Assembly: GCF_035610345.1 (NCBI RefSeq)
Contig: NZ_CP141212.1
Location: forward strand, 749,976 to 813,975
DNA length: 64,000 nucleotides
Reading direction: 5' to 3'
Source of the DNA: Sinorhizobium meliloti
GTDB taxonomy: Bacteria; Pseudomonadota; Alphaproteobacteria; Rhizobiales; Rhizobiaceae
Below the pieces are notes generated by a model, which saw nothing but the letters and a program-made list of their open reading frames with translations, did not search any database and was not told the DNA's origin. Of this stretch, positions 11,076-19,020 are shown piece after piece (the stretch's first letter is position 1; each line of letters opens with the position of its first letter). A program made the translations under genes and the position numbers.

Positions 11076-11972
11076 CTATTGCTCCCAGTAGGGCACCGGG
11101 CCGTAGAGTGCGGCGAGATAGTCGATGAACTGCCTGACCTTGGCCGGCAGGAATTGCCGGCTTGGATAGACCGCCGAAAGCGTCAGCTTGTGCGATCCTT
11201 CCCATTGCGGCAGCACCTGAACCAGGCGCCCCTCCCGAAGTTCCCTGCCGATGTCCCAGGTGGACCGCAGGGCGATGCCGGCACCGGCAATCACCGCTTC
11301 GCGGATGATTTCCGACGAGTTGGTGACGAGCGGTCCCTCCGGCCGGTAGGAGAGGCTGCCGTCGGGGCCCTCCAGCTTCCAGTTGTCGTTGTTGTGCGCC
11401 GGCAGACAGATGTGATGCGCGAGTTCGCCGATCTCCGTCGGCGCTCCATGACGGGCGACATAGCTCGGCGCCGCGCAGAGAAGCCGGCGCACCGGCGCGA
11501 GCTTGCGGGCGACGAGGCTCGAATCGCTGAGTTCGCCTATTCGGATGGCGAGGTCGAAACCTTCTGCGACGATGTCGGTGAAATCGTCGGTCAGTACGAT
11601 GTGCAGCTTCAGGTCGGGATGGTCCTTCATGAAACCGGTCAGATGCGGTGCGATGTGCATGCGGCCGAAGGAGGTCGGCGCGGAAATGCGCAGAGTCCCC
11701 TGGACCTGGGACGAGCGGCCCGAAGCATAGGCCTCCGCTTCCTCCAGACCGGCGAGAATGCCGAGAACGCGGTCATAGAAACCCTGGCCGGCCTCCGTCA
11801 GCGAAATCTGCCGAGTCGTGCGCTGCAGGAGCCGCGTGCCCAGCCTGTCTTCGAGCCGCTTGATACGTTTGGAAATCACGGCTGCGGAAAAACCGAGCGC
11901 GCGTCCCGCCGCCGACATGCTGCCGGTCGACACCACCCGCGCAAAAATTTCGAGATCGCCTAGATTCGTCAT
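11076..11972 (-). CDS. LysR-family transcriptional regulator
   Basis: 298-residue LysR regulator. The DNA-binding domain is at the N-terminus (LGDLEIFARVVSTGSMSAAGRALGFSAAVISKRIKRLEDRLGTRLLQRTTRQISLTEAG), which is the subgroup that resembles DmlR/AaeR-type regulators. The effector domain starts near residue 90 (LRISAPTSFGRMHIAPHL). ATG at 11972 has AGGA upstream; a TTG just before it is an alternative. It is divergent from glcD with about 200 bases between them, so a role in glycolate or a related acid is possible but not demonstrated. The intergenic region also holds the GntR-type palindrome and a short RIME-like remnant near 12049. Confidence 0.87.
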   Translation of the reverse strand: MTNLGDLEIFARVVSTGSMSAAGRALGFSAAVISKRIKRLEDRLGTRLLQRTTRQISLTEAGQGFYDRVLGILAGLEEAEAYASGRSSQVQGTLRISAPTSFGRMHIAPHLTGFMKDHPDLKLHIVLTDDFTDIVAEGFDLAIRIGELSDSSLVARKLAPVRRLLCAAPSYVARHGAPTEIGELAHHICLPAHNNDNWKLEGPDGSLSYRPEGPLVTNSSEIIREAVIAGAGIALRSTWDIGRELREGRLVQVLPQWEGSHKLTLSAVYPSRQFLPAKVRQFIDYLAALYGPVPYWEQ

Positions 11973-12126
11973 CAATCCTGATCATTGTTTCCAAAGGCGA
12001 AAAGATCATTAACATTTGCCGGGTGTCCGTCCAGCCCTGTAAAAGGTTAGAGCGGGATGCGATGAGGTCATTGCTTGTGTATGTCCTCGTCTCAAGTCCG
12101 CCGCACACTTTTGGGCGACATGCATT

Positions 12127-12149
12127 AGTGGTAAGCAAAAAATACCACT
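12127..12149. promoter_or_regulatory. Candidate GntR operator in the glcD promoter
   Basis: AGTGGTA and TACCACT form perfect 7-bp arms around a 9-base A-rich centre, 22 bases before the glcD start codon. The outer pentamers and their 13-base spacing equal those of the site at 9677-9699 upstream of gntR. A site this close to the start would overlap the transcription start or the early leader, which fits repression, but this is inferred. Confidence 0.65.
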
Positions 12150-12171
12150 TTGCTGTGAATGGGAGGCGCTC

Positions 12172-13611
12172 ATGCCGGAGACGATCGGCTTTCTTAAGCC
12201 AAGGCAGGCCGTCCTCGACCGTCGGCGGGAAATCGTCGCCGATCTTGCCGATCTGTTGCCGGAAGGCGGCCTCATCAGCGACGAGCGCGGCCTCAAGCCC
12301 TTCGAGACGGATGCGTTTATCGCTTATCGGCGGATGCCGCTCGCGGTCGTCCTTCCTCAGACGACGGAGCAGGTGGCCGCGGTGCTCAAATATTGCAGCC
12401 GCTACGGCATTCCGATCGTGCCGCGGGGCGCCGGCACCTCGCTCTCCGGCGGCGCCATTCCTCAGGAGGACGCGATCGTCGTCGGTCTGTCGAAGATGTC
12501 GCGCATCCTCGATATCGATCTGTTCAACCGCACGGCGACGGTTCAGGCGGGCGTGACCAATCTCAATATTTCCGATGCAGTTTCGGCCGACGGCTTCTTC
12601 TATGCGCCGGATCCGAGTTCGCAGCTCGCCTGCACCATAGGCGGGAACATCGGGATGAATTCCGGCGGCGCGCACTGTCTGAAGTACGGGGTTACGACCA
12701 ACAACCTTCTGGGTGTCAAGATGGTGCTTTTCGACGGCACCGTGATCGAACTCGGCGGCAAGGCGCTCGACGCGCCGGGATACGACCTGCTTGGGCTCGT
12801 CTGCGGTTCGGAGGGGCAGCTCGGCATCATCACGGAAGCGACGGTGCGGCTGATTGCGAAGCCCGAGGGAGCGCGGCCCGTCCTCTTCGGGTTTGCCTCC
12901 TCCGAGTCCGCCGGCAGCTGCGTCGCCGATATCATCGGATCGGGCATCATCCCCGTCGCAATCGAATTCATGGACAAGCCGGCGATCGAGATCTGCGAGG
13001 CTTTCGCCCAGGCCGGCTATCCCCTCGACGTCGAAGCATTGCTGATCGTCGAAGTGGAAGGTTCCGAGGCCGAAATGGATGCCATGCTCGCCGGCATCAT
13101 CGAGATCGCCCGCCGCCACGGCGTGATGACGATCAAGGAATCGCAATCGGCTCTGGAAGCGGCACTGATCTGGAAGGGGCGTAAGTCGGCCTTCGGCGCA
13201 ACCGGCCGGATTGCCGATTATATCTGCATGGACGGAACGGTGCCGCTGAGCCAGCTCTCTCATGTGTTGAGGCGGACCGGCGAGATCGTCGCCGGCTACG
13301 GCCTGCGCGTTGCGAATGTCTTCCATGCCGGCGACGGCAACATGCATCCGCTGATCCTCTATAACATCAATGATCCGGAGGAAGCTGCCCGCGCGGAAGC
13401 TGCCGGCAACGACATACTGAAGCTCTGTGTCGAGGCGGGCGGCTGCCTGACCGGGGAACACGGCGTCGGCATCGAGAAACGCGATCTGATGCTGCACCAG
13501 TACAGCAGGGCCGATCTCGGTCAGCAGATGGCGGCGCGCGCCGCCTTCGATCCGCAATGGCTTATGAACCCGTCGAAGGTTTTTCCGCTCGAAGGGCGGC
13601 CCGCGGCATGA
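12172..13611 (+). CDS. glcD: Glycolate oxidase FAD subunit GlcD
   Basis: FAD-binding catalytic subunit of the membrane-associated glycolate oxidase, which oxidises glycolate to glyoxylate. The 479-residue protein has the FAD_binding_4 (VAO/PCMH) domain in the first half, with the FAD loop at VPRGAGTSLSGGAIP and IGGNIGMNSGGAHCLKYGVT, and the FAD-oxidase C domain in the second half, including VFHAGDGNMHPLI and LTGEHGVGIEKRDLM. Length and order match GlcD throughout. ATG 12172 is preceded by GGGAGG. It is first in the operon; its TGA overlaps the glcE start as ATGA, so translation is probably coupled. Confidence 0.96.
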   Translation: MPETIGFLKPRQAVLDRRREIVADLADLLPEGGLISDERGLKPFETDAFIAYRRMPLAVVLPQTTEQVAAVLKYCSRYGIPIVPRGAGTSLSGGAIPQEDAIVVGLSKMSRILDIDLFNRTATVQAGVTNLNISDAVSADGFFYAPDPSSQLACTIGGNIGMNSGGAHCLKYGVTTNNLLGVKMVLFDGTVIELGGKALDAPGYDLLGLVCGSEGQLGIITEATVRLIAKPEGARPVLFGFASSESAGSCVADIIGSGIIPVAIEFMDKPAIEICEAFAQAGYPLDVEALLIVEVEGSEAEMDAMLAGIIEIARRHGVMTIKESQSALEAALIWKGRKSAFGATGRIADYICMDGTVPLSQLSHVLRRTGEIVAGYGLRVANVFHAGDGNMHPLILYNINDPEEAARAEAAGNDILKLCVEAGGCLTGEHGVGIEKRDLMLHQYSRADLGQQMAARAAFDPQWLMNPSKVFPLEGRPAA

Positions 13612-14825
13612 TCGTCCATTTCGAGCCGGCAAGCGAGGAGGGGATCGCGTCCGTCGTGCGGTCCGCGGCGGCCGAGCGCGTCACGCTCGCCGTAGTCGGC
13701 GGCGGCACGCGCGCAGGTCTCGGCAATCCCACGCGTGCGGACAGAACGCTCTCGACCAGGCGCCTTTCCGGCATCGTCACCTATGACCCGGCCGAGATGA
13801 CCATGAGTGCGCTTGCCGGAACGCCGCTCGCCGAAGTCGAGGCAGCACTGCACGCCAAGGGCCAGATGCTCTCCTTCGAACCGATGGACCACCGGCCGAT
13901 TTTCGCAACGACGGGCGAACCGACGATAGGCGGGGTCTTCGCCGCCAATGTCTCCGGGCCTCGCCGCTACGTCGCCGGTGCCGCTCGCGACAGCCTGCTC
14001 GGGGTGCGTTTCGTCAATGGCCGGGGAGAACTCATCAAGGCCGGCGGTCGGGTGATGAAGAACGTGACCGGGCTCGATCTCGTCAAGCTCATGGCGGGAT
14101 CCTACGGCACGCTCGGCATTCTGACCGAAGTCACCTTCAAGGTGCAGCCACTCCCGCCGGCGGCGGCGACCGTCGTCGTCTCCGGGCTGAACGATGCGGA
14201 AGCCGCTGCGGTGATGGCGGAGGCCATGGCGCAGCCGGTGGAGGTTTCGGGTGCGTCGCATCTGCCGGAAAGCGTGCGCAGCCGCTTTCTCGACGGCGTA
14301 TTGCCGGATGGCGCCGCAACGGTGCTCCGGCTCGAAGGCCTCGCGGCATCCGTTGCCATTCGGGCGAAAAAGCTCGGCGAAAAACTGTCGCGCTTCGGGC
14401 GGATTTCGCAACTCGACGAGGCGCAGACAGGAACCCTCTGGACGGAAATCCGCGATGTGAAGCCTTATGCCGATGGCACCAGACGGCCTTTGTGGCGCGT
14501 ATCGGTCGCCCCTTCGGCGGGCCATCAGCTCGTCGCCGCATTGCGCCTGCAGACCGGTGTCGATGCCTTCTACGACTGGCAGGGCGGTCTGGTCTGGCTG
14601 CGCATGGAGGCAGACCCGGAGGCGGAACTGCTCCGCCGTTATATTGGCGCGGTCGGCGGCGGACATGCGGCGCTTCTGCGTGCCGACGAGGAGGCGCGCG
14701 GCCGCATTCCGGCCTTCGAACCGCAGTCCCCGGCCGTGGCACAATTATCGGAACGCATCCGCGCCCAATTCGACCCGTCGGGCATATTCAATCCAGGGCG
14801 CGCGGCCGCGTTGGTCCAGAACTAG
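13608..14825 (+). CDS. glcE: Glycolate oxidase subunit GlcE
   Basis: Second FAD-binding-domain subunit of glycolate oxidase, required for activity together with GlcD and GlcF. The 405-residue protein has a PCMH-type FAD domain (VVGGGTRAGLGNPTRAD near residue 30; TIGGVFAANVSGPRRYVAGAARDSLLGVRFVNG; MKNVTGLDLVKLMAGSYGTLGILTEVTFKV) and a C-terminus ending in the family-typical RIRAQFDPSGIFNPGR. The start codon is the ATG of the ATGA overlap with glcD at 13608-13611. An upstream in-frame ATG at 13557 was discarded since it would overlap glcD by 55 bases and is not conserved in the family. Confidence 0.95.
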   Translation: MIVHFEPASEEGIASVVRSAAAERVTLAVVGGGTRAGLGNPTRADRTLSTRRLSGIVTYDPAEMTMSALAGTPLAEVEAALHAKGQMLSFEPMDHRPIFATTGEPTIGGVFAANVSGPRRYVAGAARDSLLGVRFVNGRGELIKAGGRVMKNVTGLDLVKLMAGSYGTLGILTEVTFKVQPLPPAAATVVVSGLNDAEAAAVMAEAMAQPVEVSGASHLPESVRSRFLDGVLPDGAATVLRLEGLAASVAIRAKKLGEKLSRFGRISQLDEAQTGTLWTEIRDVKPYADGTRRPLWRVSVAPSAGHQLVAALRLQTGVDAFYDWQGGLVWLRMEADPEAELLRRYIGAVGGGHAALLRADEEARGRIPAFEPQSPAVAQLSERIRAQFDPSGIFNPGRAAALVQN

Positions 14826-14959
14826 GCGAAGGGACCTTTCGCCATCGTGCGGTCTAAAAGATCGGCCTAAGACGAAGAGAATCGATCATGGCGATTTCCG
14901 GCCAGCCCGACGGAAATCAAAGCGATCCAAGGCCGCAAGGCGCCACATGGAGTACTCGG

Positions 14960-16252
14960 TTGCAGACCAACTTCTCCCCTGAGCAGCTCGCCGACCCGCA
15001 TGTCGCCGAATCCGAAACGATCCTGCGCAAATGCGTGCATTGCGGTTTCTGCACGGCCACTTGTCCGACCTACGTGGTTCTCGGCGACGAACTCGACAGT
15101 CCACGCGGGCGGATCTACCTGATCAAGGACATGCTCGAAAACGGCCGTGCGGCAGACAGCGAGACCGTCACCCATATCGACCGCTGTCTCTCGTGTCTGT
15201 CCTGCCTGACCACCTGTCCTTCGGGTGTAGACTACATGCATCTTGTCGACCACGCCCGCGCCCATATCGAGAAGACCTACAAGCGGCCGTTCAAGGACCG
15301 GCTCGCCCGCGCCGTCATTGCCGCCACTCTTCCTTATCCGTCGCGGTTCCGGCTGGCGCTCGGGGCTGCCGGTCTTGCGCGCCCGCTCGCCGGATTGCTG
15401 AAGAGGGTTCCCTTCCTCAGGACCTTCGGCGTCATGCTCGATCTGGCGCCGAGCGCGCTGCCGGTATCGCGGGGGGCAAAGCCGGCGGTCTACGCGGCAA
15501 AAGGCACGCCGCGCGCCCGCGTCGCGCTTCTGACCGGCTGCGCGCAGCCGGTGCTGCGGCCGGAAATCAACGATGCGACCATCCGTCTGCTCACGGGCCA
15601 AGGAGTCGAGGTCGTCGTTTCGGCGGGAGAGGGCTGTTGCGGGGCACTCGTCCATCACATGGGACGGGATGAGGCGGGGCTGAAGGCTGCTCGGCACAAC
15701 ATCGATGTCTGGCTGAAGGCGGCGGAGGAGGATGGGCTCGACGCCATCATCATTACCGCATCCGGCTGCGGGACGACGATCAAGGATTACGGCCATATGC
15801 TGCGGCTCGACCCGGCCTATGCGGAGAAGGCGGCGAGGGTTTCCGCGCTGGCCAAGGACGTCACCGAATATCTCGCGACCCTCGACCTGCCGGAGCAGGG
15901 GGCACGGAATCTCACCGTTGCCTACCACTCCGCATGCTCGATGCAGCATGGGCAGAAAATCACCGCGGCACCGAAGCAGCTCCTTAAACGGGCGGGCTTT
16001 TCGGTTCGCGAGCCGGCGGAGGGGCATCTCTGTTGCGGTTCGGCCGGCACCTACAACATTCTGCAGCCGGAGATCTCGGCGAAGCTGAAGGCGCGGAAGG
16101 TGAGAAATATAGAGGCGACCAAGCCTGAAGTGATCGCCACCGGGAATATCGGCTGCATCACGCAGATCGCCAGCGGCACGGAGATACCGATCCTGCACAC
16201 GGTGGAGCTGCTCGACTGGGCCTATGGCGGTCCAAAGCCGGCGGGGTTGTGA
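14960..16252 (+). CDS. glcF: Glycolate oxidase iron-sulfur subunit GlcF
   Basis: Iron-sulfur subunit that passes electrons from GlcD/E to the respiratory chain. Two ferredoxin-like clusters are visible near the N-terminus, CVHCGFCTATCP and CLSCLSCLTTCP, followed by two CCG domains (GCCGALVHHMGRDEAG and LCCGSAGTYNILQP) of the heterodisulfide-reductase type. I prefer the TTG at 14960 (then QTNFSPEQLADPH): GGAG lies seven bases upstream and E. coli GlcF also begins MQT. An ATG at 14888 would add 24 residues that look non-homologous. It lies 134 bases after glcE (62 if the ATG is used). It completes glcDEF; no malate synthase or glycolate permease gene is nearby. Confidence 0.94.
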   Translation: MQTNFSPEQLADPHVAESETILRKCVHCGFCTATCPTYVVLGDELDSPRGRIYLIKDMLENGRAADSETVTHIDRCLSCLSCLTTCPSGVDYMHLVDHARAHIEKTYKRPFKDRLARAVIAATLPYPSRFRLALGAAGLARPLAGLLKRVPFLRTFGVMLDLAPSALPVSRGAKPAVYAAKGTPRARVALLTGCAQPVLRPEINDATIRLLTGQGVEVVVSAGEGCCGALVHHMGRDEAGLKAARHNIDVWLKAAEEDGLDAIIITASGCGTTIKDYGHMLRLDPAYAEKAARVSALAKDVTEYLATLDLPEQGARNLTVAYHSACSMQHGQKITAAPKQLLKRAGFSVREPAEGHLCCGSAGTYNILQPEISAKLKARKVRNIEATKPEVIATGNIGCITQIASGTEIPILHTVELLDWAYGGPKPAGL

Positions 16253-16261
16253 CAGTCAGGG

Positions 16262-16404
16262 GGTGAGCAGGGGACCCTCATCCGCCTGCCGGCACCTTCT
16301 CCCATTTTGAGCGCGAGAAGGGACTCGCGGAAAGGTCCCTGTCCCCTCTCCCCGGGTGCGGGAAGAGGGCTGGTCCTCGGGGGAGGAGAGGTCCAGTGCG
16401 GCCG
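16262..16404. repeat. Intergenic palindromic repeat region
   Basis: Between glcF and the convergent L,D-transpeptidase gene lies a C/T- and G-rich stretch containing CCCTCATCCG.CTGCCGGCACCTTCTCCC and later short complementary pieces (AGGGAC with GTCCCT, 16318-16345). This wording is typical of dispersed rhizobial intergenic repeats. The family is recognised by eye only; no second full copy was found in this window. Confidence 0.4.
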
Positions 16405-17100
16405 TCAGCCGCCGAAAATGGTGCGGAAAATGTCGACGCCGCGATCGTCGAAATAGGTGTCGCCGGGCTTGCTGCCGGGGCCGATGACGACGACTTTCGT
16501 GCCGATCCCGGCGCGCTCATAGAGGTGTTCGACATCCTCGTTCATCATCCGGATGCAGCCCGAGGACATGTTCTGGCCGATGGTCCAGGGCTGGTTGGTC
16601 CCGTGGATACGGAAGATCGTGTCGCGGCCACCCTTGTAGAGATAGAGCGCGCGGGCGCCGAGCGGATTGTCGATGCCGCCGGGCTGCGTGATCGGCAGGA
16701 TGCGGCCATTCGCTCTCTCGCGCACGCGCATCTCGGCCGGCGGCGTCCAGCTCGGCCATTCGGCCTTTCGGCCAACCTTGACGACACCGGACCAGCCGAA
16801 GCCGTCGCGGCCGACGCCGATGCCATAGCGCGTCGCCCGGTTCGGGCCGTCGATGTAATAAAGATACTTGCTGTTGGTATCGACGATGATGGTGCCGGGA
16901 GCCTCGTCCGTGCGGAAGCGCACCTTGGTGCGCCAGTATCTCTGAGGCGGCTTCTTCTGCTTGGCGACTTGAATGATGTCGGAACTTTTTACGCCCGCGC
17001 CGACAGTATCGGCCGGAGTAAATGCCGAAGCGTTTCCGGAGACAAGAAGAGCAGCGGCCGCAACTGCAAGCGCGGCCATCCCCGTGACATGACGTCTCAT
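16405..17100 (-). CDS. L,D-transpeptidase (YkuD family), secreted
   Basis: Periplasmic L,D-transpeptidase, forming 3-3 peptidoglycan crosslinks or attaching proteins to peptidoglycan. The 231-residue protein begins with an Arg-rich n-region and a hydrophobic segment (MRRHVTGMAALAVAAAALLVSGNASA), a clear Sec signal peptide. The YkuD catalytic domain ends in the motif HGTNQPWTIGQNMSSGCIRMMNEDVEHLYE, containing the catalytic Cys in SxGCIR and the conserved His. ATG 17100 has AGAGGGA upstream; a longer frame to 17274 would destroy the signal peptide. The next upstream gene on the same strand is a paralogue, making a tandem pair. Confidence 0.93.
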   Translation of the reverse strand: MRRHVTGMAALAVAAAALLVSGNASAFTPADTVGAGVKSSDIIQVAKQKKPPQRYWRTKVRFRTDEAPGTIIVDTNSKYLYYIDGPNRATRYGIGVGRDGFGWSGVVKVGRKAEWPSWTPPAEMRVRERANGRILPITQPGGIDNPLGARALYLYKGGRDTIFRIHGTNQPWTIGQNMSSGCIRMMNEDVEHLYERAGIGTKVVVIGPGSKPGDTYFDDRGVDIFRTIFGG

Positions 17101-17283
17101 TACGATTTCCCTCTGAACCCTCGTTGCAAGCAAGCCACGCGATTTAACCGCAAGTGGGCGCCCGCGATACATTCTATAGTGCAACGATTTCGACGAGACT
17201 TGTATCTGAGGGAACATCTGTTGCTTCAAAACCACGGTTTGCGGCGATGAAGAGGGAAAAGAAGTATTGTGCATCCATGGTCG

Positions 17284-18024
17284 CTATATCACGACGACTT
17301 TTGTGCCGACCTTAACTCTCTCATAGAGATCGACCACGTCCTCGTTACGCATGCGGATACAGCCGGAGGAAACGCCGTAGCCGATCGTCCAGGGTGCATT
17401 GGTGCCGTGGATGCGATAGAGCGTCGAGCCCAGATACATGGCGCGAGCCCCGAGCGGATTCTCCGGTCCGCCGTCCATGCGGGCCGGTAGATAGTGGCCC
17501 CGCGCTGCCTCACGCGCGATCATTTCCTGCGGCGGCGTCCAGTTGGGCCACTCGGCCTTGCGCGTGATCCTGTGCTCTCCCGCCCATTCGAAGCCCGGCT
17601 TGCCGACTCCTACGCCGTAGCGCCGCGCGTCGCCGTTGCCGGTGACGAGATAGAGAAAGCGGTTGTTGGTGTCGATGACGATGGTCCCGGGCTTCTCCTT
17701 CGTCTCGTAAGCGACCATCTGCGGGAGGAACTGTGGATCGATTCTCGACTTTGCCGGCTTCTGTCTGCGCGCGATCGAGGCTGGCTGAACGGCCGCGTTG
17801 GCGGGGCGGCGGCTGAGCTCGCGCCGCTCGACCCGCTTTCGGGTGGTCGTGGGAACCTGCTGGCGATAGACCACGCGCTTGCCCGTCAGCTGCATCACCC
17901 AGGGGGCGGTCAGATCCGGGCTGACGATGACAGGCGGACGGTTTTGATACCGATCCTGTGCGCCTGCAACCCCGGAAAGGATCGAAAAGAAGCATGCGGC
18001 AAAACAAAGGGATTTTTTCAGCAT
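17284..18024 (-). CDS. L,D-transpeptidase (YkuD family), second tandem copy
   Basis: 246-residue paralogue of the neighbouring transpeptidase. It has a signal peptide (MLKKSLCFAACFFSILSGVAGAQ), then about 80 basic, poorly conserved residues (Arg-rich, RKRVERRELSRRP), then the YkuD domain from about residue 110 (KPGTIVIDTNNRFLYLV). The active site is HGTNAPWTIGYGVSSGCIRMRNEDVVDLYE. The protein ends abruptly after GTKVVVI, lacking the C-terminal tail of its neighbour. The two genes are 183 bases apart, a gap that includes the signal-peptide gene's own leader. The pair probably arose by duplication; whether both are active is not visible, though both keep Cys and His. Confidence 0.93.
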   Translation of the reverse strand: MLKKSLCFAACFFSILSGVAGAQDRYQNRPPVIVSPDLTAPWVMQLTGKRVVYRQQVPTTTRKRVERRELSRRPANAAVQPASIARRQKPAKSRIDPQFLPQMVAYETKEKPGTIVIDTNNRFLYLVTGNGDARRYGVGVGKPGFEWAGEHRITRKAEWPNWTPPQEMIAREAARGHYLPARMDGGPENPLGARAMYLGSTLYRIHGTNAPWTIGYGVSSGCIRMRNEDVVDLYERVKVGTKVVVI

Positions 18025-18312
18025 CGGACGGACTCGCTACTTGGCCGGAACAATCTGGAGGAGCCCGGGTGAGTTGCCTCGCCAAGGCCCTTGCGTTCAA
18101 TTCAATGGGGCGGAGCTCTGGGGAAATCGCATGCGCGTTCCAGTGCTCCGGCAATGGCGGGATGCTCTCATCTGTCCGCAACCGAACCGTAAACGGTGCG
18201 GCGCTCAAGGGCGGCCTCGGCAATAAAGCTTTGGGTAGGGTTATTCGCCTCTTTATCGATGTGGTTTGCAAATGGTAAATGGAACAAAAGAGAAACGATG
18301 GAGAGAGGCGAA

Positions 18313-18948
18313 ATGGCAGCCAGGGGCTTGATTACGGGGGAAGACGGCCTTGATCGCTGTGCCTGGCACGGCAATCTGGAGGATTACCGCCGCTATCATG
18401 ACGAAGAATGGGGCCGGCCGGTCGCCGATGATCACAGGTTGTTCGAAAAGATATGCCTCGAAGGCTTTCAGTCGGGCCTCTCCTGGCTGACGATCTTGAG
18501 AAAGCGCGATGCGTTTCGCGCCGCATTTGCGGGCTTCGATTTCGACAAGGTCGCCGAGTTCGGCGAGGAGGACGTCGAGCGTTGCCTCGCCGATACCGGC
18601 ATCGTTCGCCATCGCGGCAAGATCGTGTCGACCATCAACAATGCCCGCCGGGCGAAGGAGCTGCGCGCGGAATTCGGTTCGCTGGCGGCCTATTTCTGGT
18701 CGCATGAGCCCGATGGAAGCGAGCGTCCGAAGATCGTCGATTTCGAGACCCTCATCGCCAATCCGACGACGCCGGCCTCAGTGCGGATTTCGAAGGATCT
18801 GAAGAAGCGTGGCTGGACCTTTGTCGGCCCGACCACCGTCTATGCCTTCATGCAGGCGATGGGCCTCGTCAACGACCATATCGAGGGCTGCTTCTGCCGC
18901 GCGCCGATAGAGGACCTGCGCCGGCGCTTCGCACGTCCGGCGGCCTGA
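18313..18948 (+). CDS. tag: DNA-3-methyladenine glycosylase I
   Basis: Base-excision repair glycosylase removing 3-methyladenine from alkylated DNA. The 211-residue protein shows the Tag signature: DRCAWHGNLEDYRRYHDEEWGRPV near the N-terminus, FQSGLSWLTILRKRDAFR, and the C-terminal NDHIEGCFCR. Cys and His in the first block and His and Cys in the last match the zinc-binding site known for E. coli Tag. Start choice: ATG 18313 has an AGAGG site just upstream; ATG 18298 is possible. Upstream lies a 288-base gap with no evident signal. A strong palindrome separates it from the convergent NCS1 transporter. Confidence 0.94.
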   Translation: MAARGLITGEDGLDRCAWHGNLEDYRRYHDEEWGRPVADDHRLFEKICLEGFQSGLSWLTILRKRDAFRAAFAGFDFDKVAEFGEEDVERCLADTGIVRHRGKIVSTINNARRAKELRAEFGSLAAYFWSHEPDGSERPKIVDFETLIANPTTPASVRISKDLKKRGWTFVGPTTVYAFMQAMGLVNDHIEGCFCRAPIEDLRRRFARPAA

Positions 18949-18965
18949 TTGCCGCATCCGGTAAG

Positions 18966-19000
18966 AACATCGCCCTCCCATTCAATGGGAGGGCGATGTT
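18966..19000. terminator. Bidirectional hairpin between convergent genes
   Basis: Perfect 15-bp arms (AACATCGCCCTCCCA and its complement) around a 5-base loop. The hairpin lies 17 bases after the tag stop and 20 bases before the end of the convergent transporter gene. It is symmetric, so it can serve both transcripts; no long T run follows on either side. Confidence 0.7.
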
Positions 19001-19020
19001 CGCTGATAGCAGGTAAATTA

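Noticed and set aside
14867..16198. Open frame of 443 codons on the minus strand opposite glcF
   Set aside because: Antisense shadow of a clear GlcF coding sequence; no motif, no ribosome site.
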